From the NCBI GenBank assembly GCA_019748235.1, contig JAIEPU010000016.1, positions 1 to 44,288 on the forward strand: a stretch of 44,288 bases of DNA. Reading direction: 5' to 3'. Below, in pieces: positions 8,126-16,929 of the stretch (positions are counted from its first letter, which is position 1; each line of letters starts with the position of its first letter). Source of the stretch: a bacterium (GTDB taxonomy: Bacteria; Planctomycetota; Planctomycetia; Kolteriales; Kolteriaceae). The notes below the pieces were generated by a model. It saw nothing but the letters and a program-made list of their open reading frames with translations. It searched no databases and was not told the DNA's origin. The position numbers and the translations under genes were made by a program.

Positions 8126-9352
8126 ATGTCTGCTTTCGAATGCCAACGGAAACACCGACGAAGTTACGTTTCAGGTCAATCTCATCCGTTACGTGCTATC
8201 GCGTTGGCCGTGATCGTTTCAATTTTCGGTCAACAGTCTATTCACGCCGATGATCCAGAACTCGCCAAACGAACGATTGGCTTCACCCAATTCCAAACGA
8301 ACCTGCCAGGCGGTCGGCATCCCAACATCTCGACCATGCGCGCTCGATTGATTAATGGGGACGGATCGGGAAGCCGCGCCATTGCGGAGGAACTCGTTGA
8401 TGGACCCGACACTTGGACACAGTTCGTCGGATGGTCGCCGGATGGCCAGCAAGCGATCGTGGGGCGCGGATGGCAAGATCCAGAGAACGCGAAATGGGAA
8501 GAGGAACACAAAACCTTTCGCATGGAACCAGGCAAGTGGATGCTCGATTCTTGCCTGGTGGACATGAAATCAGGCAGGGTGGTGAACCTGACAGCGGTCG
8601 AGCGGGTGAGTAACTATAACGGTGGACTCTTCTTCATGCCAGGCGGCAAGACTCTTGGATTCACACCACTGATCAATGGGATCTCGAAGCCCTACGTGAT
8701 GGATCTCGACGGTCGAAACAAAAAGGATCTGTCTGGCAAAGATGCCGGGTTCACTTATGGCTACAGTGCTTCCCCGGATGGAGCGCTCATTAGCTTTCAC
8801 GAAAACTATCAAATCTACATTGCCAACAAGGATGGTTCTGAAAAGCGGCATATCCAGACAGGCAATCCGTTTAATTTTGGCCCGCAGTGGTCGTCAGACG
8901 GCACGTGGCTTCTCTTTGTCAGCGGCGAACATCAACACAGCAATCCCTATGTGGTGAAACGAGACGGGACTGGTTTGAAGAAGTTGGCTGATATCAAAGG
9001 CTACCAAGGTTGGATCGCGTTCCTCGACGTGCCGGATTTTCATAACGGTTCCAGCGACATTCCCGTCTGGTCTGCGGACGGCAAATCGGTCTTCTTTACC
9101 GCGAAAGTCGGGTCGAACGTTGAACTTTTTCAAACAACACTCGATGGGAACTCGGAACAGATTACCCAATCGGCCGAAGGAACGCTCCACTACCATCCGA
9201 CACCTTCAAAGGATGGGAAGTATCTGATTATCGGATCCAAGCGAAAGGGAGTGCGGCAACTCATCGTGATCCGGCTTTCTGATCGAGTCGAGTTTCCACT
9301 GACTGATCTCACTGCAGGTTGGGGAGCGATGTGGCCTCATTGGCGTCCGTAA
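8126..9352 (+). CDS. Exported TolB-like beta-propeller (PD40) protein
   Basis: A periplasmic six-bladed-type propeller protein of 408 residues. The ATG at 8126 is preceded by AAGGTGA at 3-4 bases. A basic N-terminus and hydrophobic ALAVIVSIFGQQSIHA form a signal peptide. Repeated PD40 blades follow: GWSPDGQQAIVG, FFMPGGKTLGFT, SASPDGALISFH, QWSSDGTWLLFVS, VWSADGKSVFFTA and TPSKDGKYLIIGS, each with the SxDG turn. The closing MWPHWRP is usual in TolB-like planctomycete proteins. In E. coli TolB belongs to the Tol-Pal envelope system, but free-standing PD40 proteins in planctomycetes are of unknown role and no tol or pal gene is nearby, so a scaffold or ligand-binding role is inferred. Confidence 0.85.
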   Translation: MSAFECQRKHRRSYVSGQSHPLRAIALAVIVSIFGQQSIHADDPELAKRTIGFTQFQTNLPGGRHPNISTMRARLINGDGSGSRAIAEELVDGPDTWTQFVGWSPDGQQAIVGRGWQDPENAKWEEEHKTFRMEPGKWMLDSCLVDMKSGRVVNLTAVERVSNYNGGLFFMPGGKTLGFTPLINGISKPYVMDLDGRNKKDLSGKDAGFTYGYSASPDGALISFHENYQIYIANKDGSEKRHIQTGNPFNFGPQWSSDGTWLLFVSGEHQHSNPYVVKRDGTGLKKLADIKGYQGWIAFLDVPDFHNGSSDIPVWSADGKSVFFTAKVGSNVELFQTTLDGNSEQITQSAEGTLHYHPTPSKDGKYLIIGSKRKGVRQLIVIRLSDRVEFPLTDLTAGWGAMWPHWRP

Positions 9353-9635
9353 AGTCGATCGGCGAATGCACCATAAACCGGGCCTGACAAATTTCGTTCC
9401 TCACGTAATAATACTTCGTCGTTGGGAAAGGCTTCACTCCTGCCGTAAGGCAACTTCTGCTGGCCGTCGTCTCAGCATAAAGTCCCCGAGCGAGTTTCTT
9501 CACTTGAGATGATCAACCTCAGGCAACGATTGTTGTCGGGGTGTGACCTCTCCTGACGATAGTCACTCGGCGGACCAAGGTGTTCAGGACCCAAGGATTA
9601 GATCATCAACGAGCGGATGTGGGATTTCAGCAAGC

Positions 9636-11201
9636 ATGGGCGAATTACTTCAGATCAAAAACGTCTACAAGAGTTACGGCGATCAAGTTTTGCTGGACGG
9701 CGCGGACGCAACCATTCGTGACGACATCAAGCTCGGATTCATTGGGCGAAACGGGGCCGGCAAGAGTACGCTCCTCAAGATCATCATGGGGGATGAGGAG
9801 CTCGACAAGGGAGAGATTAGCCGTCATCCCAATCTAAAGATTGGCTATCTTCGTCAGCACGATGATTTTCTTCCCGGCGAGTCGGCAATCCAATACCTGA
9901 TGCGCGACAGCAATCAACCGGAGTGGAAGTGCGGTGAAGTCGCCGGTCAATTCGAGGTGAAGGGAACCTATCTCGAGGGTCCCATTTCGAAGCTTTCCGG
10001 CGGATGGCAGACGCGTGTCAAACTTGCTGCTCTTCTTTTGCATGAACCGAATCTGCTACTGCTAGACGAACCGACGAACTTCCTCGATCTTCGAACGCAA
10101 ATTCTCCTCGAGCATTTTCTTCGCGATTATCGCGAGGCCTGCTTGATCGTTTCTCACGATCGCGCGTTCCTCAATGCAACGTGTGAGCACACGCTCGACT
10201 TGTCACGCGGCAAGCTCACCATGTACCCAGGCAAAGTCGATGACTTCCTGCAGTATCAGGAAGACCGCCGAATGCACGACGAACGAACGAACGCGGCCGT
10301 GATGGCGAAACGCCGCCATCTCGAGGAGTTCATCGCGAAGAACAAGGCGCGAGCCAGCACGGCGACGCGGGCGAAATCGAAGAGCAAGCAACTCGAACGG
10401 CTGGAACTCATCGAGATCGAATCCGACGCACCGACGGCGAATATTCGTGCCCCCTTGGTGGAACCTCGTCAAGGACCAGCGCTTCGCTGCCGTGATTTGA
10501 CGATCGGCTATCCTGAACGAGACATCGCGACCGGGATCGATGTCGAGATCGATCATGGCTCGCGTGCGGCCATTGTCGGAGACAACGGCCAAGGAAAAAC
10601 GACGTTCCTTCGTACGATCGTCGACTCCCTTAAACCGAAAAAGGGGGACGCCCGATGGGGGCATGGCTGCAGCATCGGCATTTATGCGCAGCACGTTTAC
10701 ACAAGTCTCCCAGAGAAGCGGACGGTGCTCGATCAGCTTGAGTATGTCGCTGCTCCCGGCACCAAGATGCAGCGGATTCTCGACCTCGCCGGCGCGATGC
10801 TCTTTCGAGGCGACGCGGTCAAGAAGAGGATTGAAGTGCTCTCCGGAGGCGAGCGAGCCCGGCTCTGTCTCGCCGGTTTGCTCCTCAGCCAGCACAATAT
10901 CCTTGTCATGGACGAACCGGGTAACCACCTTGATGTCGACACGGTTGAGGCATTGGCCGAGGCGCTCATCGACTATAAGGGAACGGTCGTCTTCACGAGT
11001 CACGATCGACACTTCATGCATCGTGTCGCGACCTGCGTCATTGAAGTGCGTGACGGCCGAGTGACAAACTATCGTGGTGACTACGACAGCTATCTCTACA
11101 TGGTGAACAAGGAAATCGACGACGGCGAACGAGCCGACGGCCGCGGCTTCTCCAAGCCTCCCAAGGAAGTCTTCAAGGAGAAGAAGGGGAAGAAGAAGTA
11201 G
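9636..11201 (+). CDS. ABC-F family ATP-binding protein (ribosome-associated type)
   Basis: A soluble protein of about 521 residues with two ATP-binding cassettes and no membrane segment, the ABC-F layout; members act on the translating ribosome. Cassette 1 has GRNGAGKST, the LSGGWQTR signature, LLLLDEPTNFLDL and the switch His in SHDRAFL. The interdomain linker at about residues 210-260 is Lys/Arg-rich (KNKARASTATRAKSKSK), as expected of the tRNA-contacting arm. Cassette 2 has GDNGQGKTT, LSGGERARLCLAG, VMDEPGNHLDV and SHDRHFM. The tail is a Lys-rich extension (KEKKGKKK). The ATG at 9636 starts at the conserved GELLQIKNVYKSYG; the open frame extends upstream to a GTG at 9543. The sub-family cannot be fixed by eye. 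Both D-loop regions differ from the usual DEPTNHLD. Confidence 0.9.
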   Translation: MGELLQIKNVYKSYGDQVLLDGADATIRDDIKLGFIGRNGAGKSTLLKIIMGDEELDKGEISRHPNLKIGYLRQHDDFLPGESAIQYLMRDSNQPEWKCGEVAGQFEVKGTYLEGPISKLSGGWQTRVKLAALLLHEPNLLLLDEPTNFLDLRTQILLEHFLRDYREACLIVSHDRAFLNATCEHTLDLSRGKLTMYPGKVDDFLQYQEDRRMHDERTNAAVMAKRRHLEEFIAKNKARASTATRAKSKSKQLERLELIEIESDAPTANIRAPLVEPRQGPALRCRDLTIGYPERDIATGIDVEIDHGSRAAIVGDNGQGKTTFLRTIVDSLKPKKGDARWGHGCSIGIYAQHVYTSLPEKRTVLDQLEYVAAPGTKMQRILDLAGAMLFRGDAVKKRIEVLSGGERARLCLAGLLLSQHNILVMDEPGNHLDVDTVEALAEALIDYKGTVVFTSHDRHFMHRVATCVIEVRDGRVTNYRGDYDSYLYMVNKEIDDGERADGRGFSKPPKEVFKEKKGKKK

Positions 11202-11289
11202 TCCTCACCGTGACGACCTTCCGTTTTCATTCAGAGCCCGTGTCGTGATCAATCGGCAGGGGCAGTCCGTCGTTGCCATTCATCCCAAA

Positions 11290-11320
11290 ATCCCTCCGTT
11301 TAGGCGATCGACGGAGGGAT
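11290..11320 (-). terminator. Hairpin terminator of the DinB-like gene
   Basis: The perfect 10-bp inverted repeat ATCCCTCCGT / ACGGAGGGAT (11290-11299 with 11311-11320, 11-base loop) lies 10 bases past the stop of the minus-strand gene. In that direction it is followed by TTTTGGG, which fits a factor-independent terminator. It may also serve the convergent ABC-F gene. Confidence 0.7.
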
Positions 11321-11329
11321 GAAGAATGG

Positions 11330-11833
11330 TTACTCGTCCCCCGAAGGCCCATACAGTCCGGGGATGGAGATGTCGTTCAGTCGAAGATAGACGGTCAAGA
11401 TGCCGCGATGATGGATCGAATGATTGATGACCATATTTCGTACGACCGCATACTTGGTCATCGTGAAAAGAGGCTTCCCTTGCATGAGAAGGGACCATTC
11501 TTTCGCGAACTCTTGATCGCTGGTAGCCGCGATTGCCTTTCGAGCAGCAGCCTGATTCGCATCGAAGAGTTCGAGAGCTTGTTTGCGATTGGTGAAGGGT
11601 GGGGTCGTGTAAGCCTCTCCTCCCGGAGGATGAATATCCCACGACTCTGAAGTGAGCGTCCCTTCGACCCAACCTGGGATCTCTACCAGGTGGGATGCAA
11701 CCCAGCCAATCGTGTTCGACTTCGGGTGAGCCTTCCAGTCGAGCTTATCCTCCGGCACCCGTTCGATCACTTTCCGTGTTCCAGCCATCTCCTGGTCGAA
11801 TTCAGGCACAATCAGCTCCGCGATCGTCATCAT
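11330..11833 (-). CDS. DinB-like metal-binding four-helix protein
   Basis: A 167-residue member of the DinB/YfiT-like superfamily of four-helix bundles with a metal site, some of which are thiol-dependent transferases or hydrolases. Seen: the N-terminal helix ELIVPEFDQEMAGTRKVIE, then VPEDKLDWKAHPKSNTIGWVASHLVE with the first metal His, and the C-terminal NHSIHHRGILTVYLRL supplying the HxxxH pair. Arg/Leu-rich closing residues are typical. The ATG at 11833 has GGAGGAGAG directly upstream. It is monocistronic with its own terminator. The substrate is unknown; stress-related or thiol chemistry is only a family-level inference. Confidence 0.9.
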   Translation of the reverse strand: MMTIAELIVPEFDQEMAGTRKVIERVPEDKLDWKAHPKSNTIGWVASHLVEIPGWVEGTLTSESWDIHPPGGEAYTTPPFTNRKQALELFDANQAAARKAIAATSDQEFAKEWSLLMQGKPLFTMTKYAVVRNMVINHSIHHRGILTVYLRLNDISIPGLYGPSGDE

Positions 11834-11958
11834 CTCTCCTCCGATGCATAGTCAAATTCAACACAGGAAGAGACAATAACGATATACAGAACAATTGTCC
11901 AGTAGTTATCTAGAGAAGTTGGTTTTTTGCCGTCCTGTTGGCTTTGGCCATTGGAGGT

Positions 11959-12612
11959 TCAAGGTCGGAATCGTTCGCCAATCAGTTTGCTCCATTCCCG
12001 TTGCTGATTCTCGTCGAGAATGTTCGCGATCTCCTTCGCGAGTTCATCATTCACGGCGGACCGCTTCTTTGCTTTTTCCGCAGGTGATGAAGCGGAGTCC
12101 GTCGCGACGAGCCGCATTTTTTCTCCGAACCGGTCTCCTAACGCATCGAACGCCTTTTTCTGTTCTTCGGTCGGCTTCAGTGCTGCGATGACTTTGGGCC
12201 GTCCTAATGCGCGCGCGCCGAAAAATTGAAGTTCGATTTGCTTGAGCCGCTCGAGTTGCTTTGAGTCCAAGATCGACGTTAAGGCTTCGAATGTTTCATC
12301 CGTGACGGCGAGAAATACCTTCCTGATCTCGTCTCGCTTGTTGTCCGACTCGAGAGCCTTGGCGAAATCCTGACGATGCTTCTCAAGCACCGCCATCGAG
12401 GCAGCCCGCGCCTTCGTCACTTGTTCCTCCGTCAATGCCAGTTCTTTTTGCACAGTTATGTTCTGCAACACCCGTGCGAGATTACCTTGATTTCCATCAG
12501 GGCCCGGCTTTTCATCCCCTCTCTGTGCAAGAGCGGACATGGTCAACGCGAGCATGACCGCAACAGTGCCATGACTCATTCTTGCGATGCGCGGACGGTC
12601 GATCGATTCCAC
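11959..12612 (-). CDS. Exported helical protein of unknown function (Spy/CpxP-like pattern)
   Basis: A 217-residue, Lys/Glu-rich, almost entirely helical protein. The start is a GTG at 12612 with AAAGGA 8 bases upstream; an in-frame ATG at 12579 is the alternative. The signal peptide is GTVAVMLALTMSALAQ, and the mature part begins near residue 30. The motif LALTEEQVTKARAASMAVLEKHRQDFAKAL and a second copy-like ALKPTEEQKKAFDALGDRF recall the LTxEQ repeats of periplasmic Spy/CpxP-like proteins, though homology is not established. Similar proteins are common in planctomycetes. It starts 24 bases after the DUF1559 gene ends, on the same strand, so it is likely the last gene of the PEP-CTERM/DUF1559 operon. 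Confidence 0.75.
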   Translation of the reverse strand: MESIDRPRIARMSHGTVAVMLALTMSALAQRGDEKPGPDGNQGNLARVLQNITVQKELALTEEQVTKARAASMAVLEKHRQDFAKALESDNKRDEIRKVFLAVTDETFEALTSILDSKQLERLKQIELQFFGARALGRPKVIAALKPTEEQKKAFDALGDRFGEKMRLVATDSASSPAEKAKKRSAVNDELAKEIANILDENQQREWSKLIGERFRP

Positions 12613-12636
12613 GACGTTGGTCCTTTAACGAAATGA

Positions 12637-13581
12637 CTAAGGTGTTGATGTGTCGTCCACGACTTCCCCTCCGTCGCGGGTCGCGAGGGCGAAGACGACA
12701 CTGATGTCGATCGATTGCGACAGGAACTGCACGCGGCCGTCACAAAAAAGGGTGTTCGCGCCACTCGGATGAAAGCTGTAGATGCCGACACCGTTACTGC
12801 AGTTGATCGAGCAGTCCCAACCGGGCGATACGCCGTCCGCCGCATAACCCTGATACTGGAAATGCTGATACGAACCCCATGCACCCCATGCCGCATTAGG
12901 GACAACCTGATTCGTGATCTGTTTTCGTCCGATGTAGTATCTCGGCCTCCCTGTTTGCTCGTGAACGAGCGTAGTATGCGAAAGCCCATCCGTGATGTTC
13001 GCTGGATTCTGATAGACGCCGATGATGAGGGCAGGGAGTCGTGCCATACCGTTCGGCATTCCCATGTTGTGCAGCAAATGATTGACGAAGTAATCGCCGG
13101 CCGCACCAGTGATGTCGGTCGGATTTTGTCCGAGCTTGGCGACGGCGATCTGCTGTCCCGGACTCGGGTTCGACGGGCATTCGAAGACCGATAGCCTGGT
13201 TTGAATCGCGGGCTCGTTCACGGGATCGCAGAAATCGAGATCGAAGTTGTAACAATCCGTGACATTCACTTGCTCCAAGTAAGGAAGCAAGTGAATGGTC
13301 CAACCGGAGTGAACGGCCTGCACCGTCCGTGACGGAGGAAGTGTCCCGAGGGCCGCCACGTGTTGCTGAAAGGCGAGGCCAATCTGCCGCATGTTGCTCT
13401 GGCACTCCGTTCGCCTCGCGGATTCACGCACGATATGCAAAGCTGGCAACAGCAGCGACATGAGTAGTCCGATGACCACCATCACGACGAGCAATTCGAT
13501 GATGGTCACGCCGGCTCGACATTTCGTCATCGGGTTAAGGTCAACAGCCCACCCATGAACGGATATCGTTATTCTCTTCAT
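12637..13581 (-). CDS. DUF1559 prepilin-like (type II pseudopilin) protein
   Basis: A 314-residue member of the DUF1559 family, heavily expanded in planctomycetes. The prepilin N-terminus is clear: CRAGVTIIELLVVMVVIGLLM, where the Gly before VTIIE is the predicted peptidase site and the following segment is the membrane helix. The globular part shows the family landmarks RTECQSNMRQIGLAFQQH, WTIHLLPYLEQ, FECPSNPSP, GLSHTTLVHEQ and the C-terminal H-x9-DG motif FHPSGANTLFCDGRVQFL. The ATG at 13581 is preferred because its first bases overlap the stop of the upstream PEP-CTERM gene (ATGA) and GGCGGG lies just before it. The family is presumed to be displayed at the surface or in pseudopilus-like structures; function is unknown. 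Confidence 0.93.
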   Translation of the reverse strand: MKRITISVHGWAVDLNPMTKCRAGVTIIELLVVMVVIGLLMSLLLPALHIVRESARRTECQSNMRQIGLAFQQHVAALGTLPPSRTVQAVHSGWTIHLLPYLEQVNVTDCYNFDLDFCDPVNEPAIQTRLSVFECPSNPSPGQQIAVAKLGQNPTDITGAAGDYFVNHLLHNMGMPNGMARLPALIIGVYQNPANITDGLSHTTLVHEQTGRPRYYIGRKQITNQVVPNAAWGAWGSYQHFQYQGYAADGVSPGWDCSINCSNGVGIYSFHPSGANTLFCDGRVQFLSQSIDISVVFALATRDGGEVVDDTSTP

Positions 13582-14348
13582 CCCGCCAGGCGGCGACGCG
13601 CGCACCAACCGACTATGCCCGCGATGGAAACAAGCATGATGGTGGAACTCTCAGGAACAGCCGTGATCTGAAAGTTATCGACGGCGATGTGGGGTTGATT
13701 CCCCGACTTGGCGGAGTTCCAAAGAAAGCGGATGTAAAGTGAATCACCCGCGGCGAGATCGTGCTCTAACGATGCCGTCAGGTCCGTGATCTTCGGCGTC
13801 GTATAGACGACGGGAGGGGACGCGCCAAAGACTCCCGTCTGAACGATGCCTCCCGTTAGGCCGGCTGCGGAAAAGTTAGTGCCGTCGGTGCTCCATAAGA
13901 GACTCACCCGACCGTTGCCGAAACCTTCGCTGTATTGCTCGAAGTCCCAGTCGATCGTGAAGTCGGAAAGAGTCCCTCCCGTCTCGTTAATGAACTGAGC
14001 AGTGAGCGAGCTGGTTGAAGATGTTTGCGTACGAAGACCGAATGCGTAGTCGTTTTGGTTGGCGGCCGAGTTCATGGCGTACCATCCGCTTGCCGTGTTG
14101 TAGAGGGATGAGCCAGCGGTGAAGACGCCGTTTTGCGCGTTCCCGTCATTCGGGCTACCGTTGTAAAAGACCAAATCCCCGGCGGTCACCCACCCCTCTG
14201 GAATGGTCGCTGTTGTCCCTCGGTAGCTGTTAAAGTTTTGTGAATAGGACGTGCCCGAGAGAAGGATGGCGGCGTTTGCCGTCGAGGTGACGGAGAAGGT
14301 CGCGACGAGCATGAAGGCGAAACGGGTAGATGAGAGCCTGGATGACAA
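13578..14348 (-). CDS. PEP-CTERM sorting-domain exported protein
   Basis: A 256-residue secreted protein. The start is a TTG at 14348: AAGGAG sits 7 bases upstream, and translation gives a normal signal peptide (MSSRLSSTRFAFMLVATF, then SVTSTANA). The next in-frame ATG (14312) would remove its basic part. The mature domain has a beta-sandwich look: YSQNFNSY near the start, then GWYAMNS, FTIDWDFEQYSEG, DSLYIRFLWNSAKSG and HIAVDNFQITA, the pattern of PEP-CTERM proteins with a jelly-roll, lectin-like domain. The C-terminus is a full sorting signal: VPESST, hydrophobic IMLVSIAGIVGW, basic ARRRLAG. Its stop overlaps the start of the DUF1559 gene, so the two are translationally coupled. Confidence 0.9.
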   Translation of the reverse strand: MSSRLSSTRFAFMLVATFSVTSTANAAILLSGTSYSQNFNSYRGTTATIPEGWVTAGDLVFYNGSPNDGNAQNGVFTAGSSLYNTASGWYAMNSAANQNDYAFGLRTQTSSTSSLTAQFINETGGTLSDFTIDWDFEQYSEGFGNGRVSLLWSTDGTNFSAAGLTGGIVQTGVFGASPPVVYTTPKITDLTASLEHDLAAGDSLYIRFLWNSAKSGNQPHIAVDNFQITAVPESSTIMLVSIAGIVGWCARRRLAG

Positions 14349-14783
14349 AGGTATGCTCCTTCGTGTAGAAGTAAAACAGGGAAGGCAATCGATCGAAGGT
14401 GGGAAAAACGCGGATTCCCGAGTGTTGCCGTTCTCCAATTGCAAATGGGATGCCCGAAGGTAATCCTCACGCGCGAAAGGAGAGAGTTGCTCGGTTCTTT
14501 GACGGAGAGGGCAGTGACGAAAGAGTCTGCGTCATCCGCATCGCTTACCGCACCGGCGCGTTTGTGAACCTGCTCGCGGATGATGTGTCGAAAAATGTGA
14601 CCGACGATGTCGATTGCATTGACAGCGAGAGACCTAGAAGTCGCTGAGTGCTAGATGGCAACAAAGAAATGATTATTCACTCAGTGGCAGAGCACGGAAT
14701 TCAGGCCATTGATCGTGAAAGCGTGGCGGTCAATAAAGATTCTTCCGACACGAGGAGAGCGACGCTTCAAACCACCAATTCCT
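14349..14783. other. Intergenic gap with no recognised gene
   Basis: These 435 bases separate the cupin gene from the PEP-CTERM/DUF1559 operon, both on the minus strand. Short open frames exist on both strands but none has a ribosome site and a plausible protein. The operon promoter should lie here. I see no clear promoter, tRNA or strong hairpin. Confidence 0.4.
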
Positions 14784-15284
14784 TCACCCTTCCACCCAAG
14801 GGGGTGGGCCGAGGATCTCTAGCCCATATTGCGGAGCGATTTCATTGAGCTTGGCGATCTGTTCGGCCGTCGGGGGAACAGGGTCGCTGTCTGGAGTCGG
14901 CAGGGGAGTGCCGAACGCAGCGAAGAAGTTCTCAAGGCCGGCGGGGGCGATGATGATCGCTCCGCGTGTCGGCACGATCCCTTCATTTCGAAAGAAGTGG
15001 GGCAAGTCGCGAGGCGCGTTGATGTAGTCTCCGGGGCCCGCGACGACCCGTGTCCGTTCATGGCCAATATAGAACGTCAACTCTCCCTCGGTGATGTGGA
15101 ATCCTTCCTCTTCACGATGATGGACATGCGGCGGCGATCCATGACCGGGGGGAATCATGAACTCGAAGAGGGAGTAAGCCCCGCCCGTATCGGCACCCGT
15201 CAATTTGAAGACGTATCGATCGCCCAAGACAGAAAGTGTCGTCCCTTTTTGGGGGACAAGATGCTTGACGGCACGAGTAGGCAT
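14784..15284 (-). CDS. Cupin-domain protein
   Basis: A 166-residue single-domain cupin, a small metal-binding beta-barrel. Cupin motif 1 is visible in PPHVHHREEEGFHITEGEL (two His and a Glu as metal ligands) and motif 2 in GDYINAPRDLPHFFRNEG (third His). Short stretches on either side (YVFKLTGADTGGAYSLFEF, PAGLENFFAAFG) match quercetinase-like single cupins. The C-terminal Pro-rich DSDPVPPTAEQIAKLNEIA is also common in that group. The ATG at 15284 has GAGG 7 bases upstream; the frame stays open to 15392, but that extension lacks a ribosome site. It is probably cytosolic. The substrate is unknown; oxygenase or isomerase activity would be a guess. Confidence 0.88.
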   Translation of the reverse strand: MPTRAVKHLVPQKGTTLSVLGDRYVFKLTGADTGGAYSLFEFMIPPGHGSPPHVHHREEEGFHITEGELTFYIGHERTRVVAGPGDYINAPRDLPHFFRNEGIVPTRGAIIIAPAGLENFFAAFGTPLPTPDSDPVPPTAEQIAKLNEIAPQYGLEILGPPPWVEG

Positions 15285-15457
15285 CGAGTTTCCTCGCAAT
15301 TTTTCGGGCACGTGTTGGCCCGCTTGAGCGATTGACCAGTTGAGAAATAAATAATCGCTCGACGCTGTAGGCCGATCTGTCCAAGGACGCATTGGGTTCG
15401 TCAGATATATCGCTCGGTCGACCGTAAACGACTATAGGAAGAAATCTTGCCGCGATC

Positions 15458-16654
15458 CTACGCCGCCATGGTTTTCGGCACGACGCCGGTCATTTCAGAG
15501 ACCCACGATGCGATCTTGCGACGGAATTTGGGCGTGCTGAACTCCTCGGCCCAGGCAGCGATCGCGGAGGGCTGAAAAACATCCATCTCCGCTTCGAATC
15601 GAAGAACCGCATCCGCGAGGGATTCGGGAGTCATCTCGTGAAAGAAGAGGCCGGTCGGAAGGCGATGAATCGATGCCTCGGATCCACCAAAAGGTGAAGT
15701 GAGCCGCCCCGCTCGCCAGCGATCGAGATCACGGATCGTGTCGCGCACGCCCCCCTGACCAAAGGCAATCACCGGACGGCCTGCGGACATCGCTTCCACG
15801 GGGGCGATGCCAAAATCCTCGACGTTCGGCATCAAAAAGGCGCGTGCTCCCGCGACTAGGCCGGGAATCTCTTCGTCCTCGACCCAGCCGAGCATGGTCA
15901 CGTTTGGAGGAGCGATCGCGCGAAGGCGGGCTTCCATCGGCCCGCTGCCTGCAATGATGAGTCGACGATCGAGTAGTCGGAACGCTTCGATGGCGATTTC
16001 CACATTCTTGTATGGAACGAGCGCCGTCACCATGACGTAGTAGTCTTCCGGCTCACGACGGGCCGAAGCGAATCGCTTCGCCTCCACGGGAGGATGAATA
16101 ATCGAGCACTCCCGGTTGTAAAGCCGCTGAATCCGGTCTCCGATGAACGTCGAAATGCCGCAAAGGTGCTCGACGCGAGAAGCGGTCCGAATGTCCCACC
16201 GCTGGAGCGAGCCACGAACGCATCGCATCGCGACGCGGGTTGCTAAACCCGCTTTGCTCGGGGAGAAATAGTCATCGTACCGGTCATAAATGTATCGCAT
16301 GGGGGAAAGAATGTAGGAGGCATTCGTCGCGCCGGGAGGAGGAAGGATGCTTTTGGCGACGCAGGAACTGCAACTGAGCAGGAGATCCACCGGCTCGACG
16401 CGCATCTGCTCGACGAGGCGCGGCATGATCGGCAGAAAGTGACGGTAACGATTGACCGCTCCCGGTATTCGCTGCAAGGCGGATGTTCGTATCTCGTGTG
16501 ACTCTATCGTTTTGGAGACGCTACCTGGCTTGTGGAGCATGGTGTAGATTGGAGCGTCCGGGAACATCTCGGCGAAGACTTCGAGGACTTTCTCGCCGCC
16601 GCGCATGCCGGTCAGCCAGTCATGTACTAAAGCCACTCGAAGAGAAGAGAACAT
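15458..16654 (-). CDS. Glycosyltransferase family 4 (GT-B fold)
   Basis: A 398-residue retaining glycosyltransferase of the GT4 type, predicted to move a sugar from a nucleotide donor onto a surface glycan or lipid-linked intermediate. The N-terminal domain opens with LRVALVHDWLTGMRGGEKVLE, the usual Gly-rich acceptor-side loop. LSPMRYIYDRYDDYF is typical of the WbaZ-like mannosyltransferase subgroup. The C-terminal donor domain has YVMVTALVPYKNVEIAIEAF, LIIAGSGPMEARL, the NVTMLGWVEDEEIPGL strand-loop, and the EDFGIAPVEAMSAGRPVIA motif with its E-x7-E pair. There is no signal peptide or membrane helix, so it acts on the cytoplasmic face. Other glycan genes (sugar transferase, epimerase) lie 5-10 kb away on the other strand. 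Donor and acceptor cannot be read directly. Confidence 0.9.
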   Translation of the reverse strand: MFSSLRVALVHDWLTGMRGGEKVLEVFAEMFPDAPIYTMLHKPGSVSKTIESHEIRTSALQRIPGAVNRYRHFLPIMPRLVEQMRVEPVDLLLSCSSCVAKSILPPPGATNASYILSPMRYIYDRYDDYFSPSKAGLATRVAMRCVRGSLQRWDIRTASRVEHLCGISTFIGDRIQRLYNRECSIIHPPVEAKRFASARREPEDYYVMVTALVPYKNVEIAIEAFRLLDRRLIIAGSGPMEARLRAIAPPNVTMLGWVEDEEIPGLVAGARAFLMPNVEDFGIAPVEAMSAGRPVIAFGQGGVRDTIRDLDRWRAGRLTSPFGGSEASIHRLPTGLFFHEMTPESLADAVLRFEAEMDVFQPSAIAAWAEEFSTPKFRRKIASWVSEMTGVVPKTMAA

Positions 16655-16879
16655 TCGCGAGCACTCCTTGCCGGCGCGGGGACCTCGTCCGTGAGGACAT
16701 CTTTAGGTTCCAAAGATTAGCAGAATCAGCACAAGACGCAATCCAGGATTAGGGCGTTCCTCTGGACGGCACGTCCGGCAGTAAAATGAGGCAGATTGCA
16801 GGCTTTCGTAAAGGGTTGAATGGCCGGTCGATCTCGAAAACCGGGAGGACGAGACGGATTCACGGCATCGCCATATGCT

Positions 16880-16900
16880 AAGCGCGAAGAGTATTCGCTT
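16880..16900. promoter_or_regulatory. Inverted repeat upstream of prpB
   Basis: GCGAA (16884-16888) and TTCGC (16894-16898) face each other across 5 bases, flanked by a second, slightly offset pair AAGCG/CGCTT. It ends about 30 bases before the prpB GTG start, in a 275-base gap without genes. It could be an operator for the prp genes, although no regulator gene is adjacent. Confidence 0.3.
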
Positions 16901-16929
16901 CGAAACTGCACATCCTCGAGGAGTTTGGC

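Noticed and set aside
10203..11021. 272-codon open frame antisense to the ABC-F gene
   Set aside because: Fully inside a gene with all expected motifs; no independent evidence.
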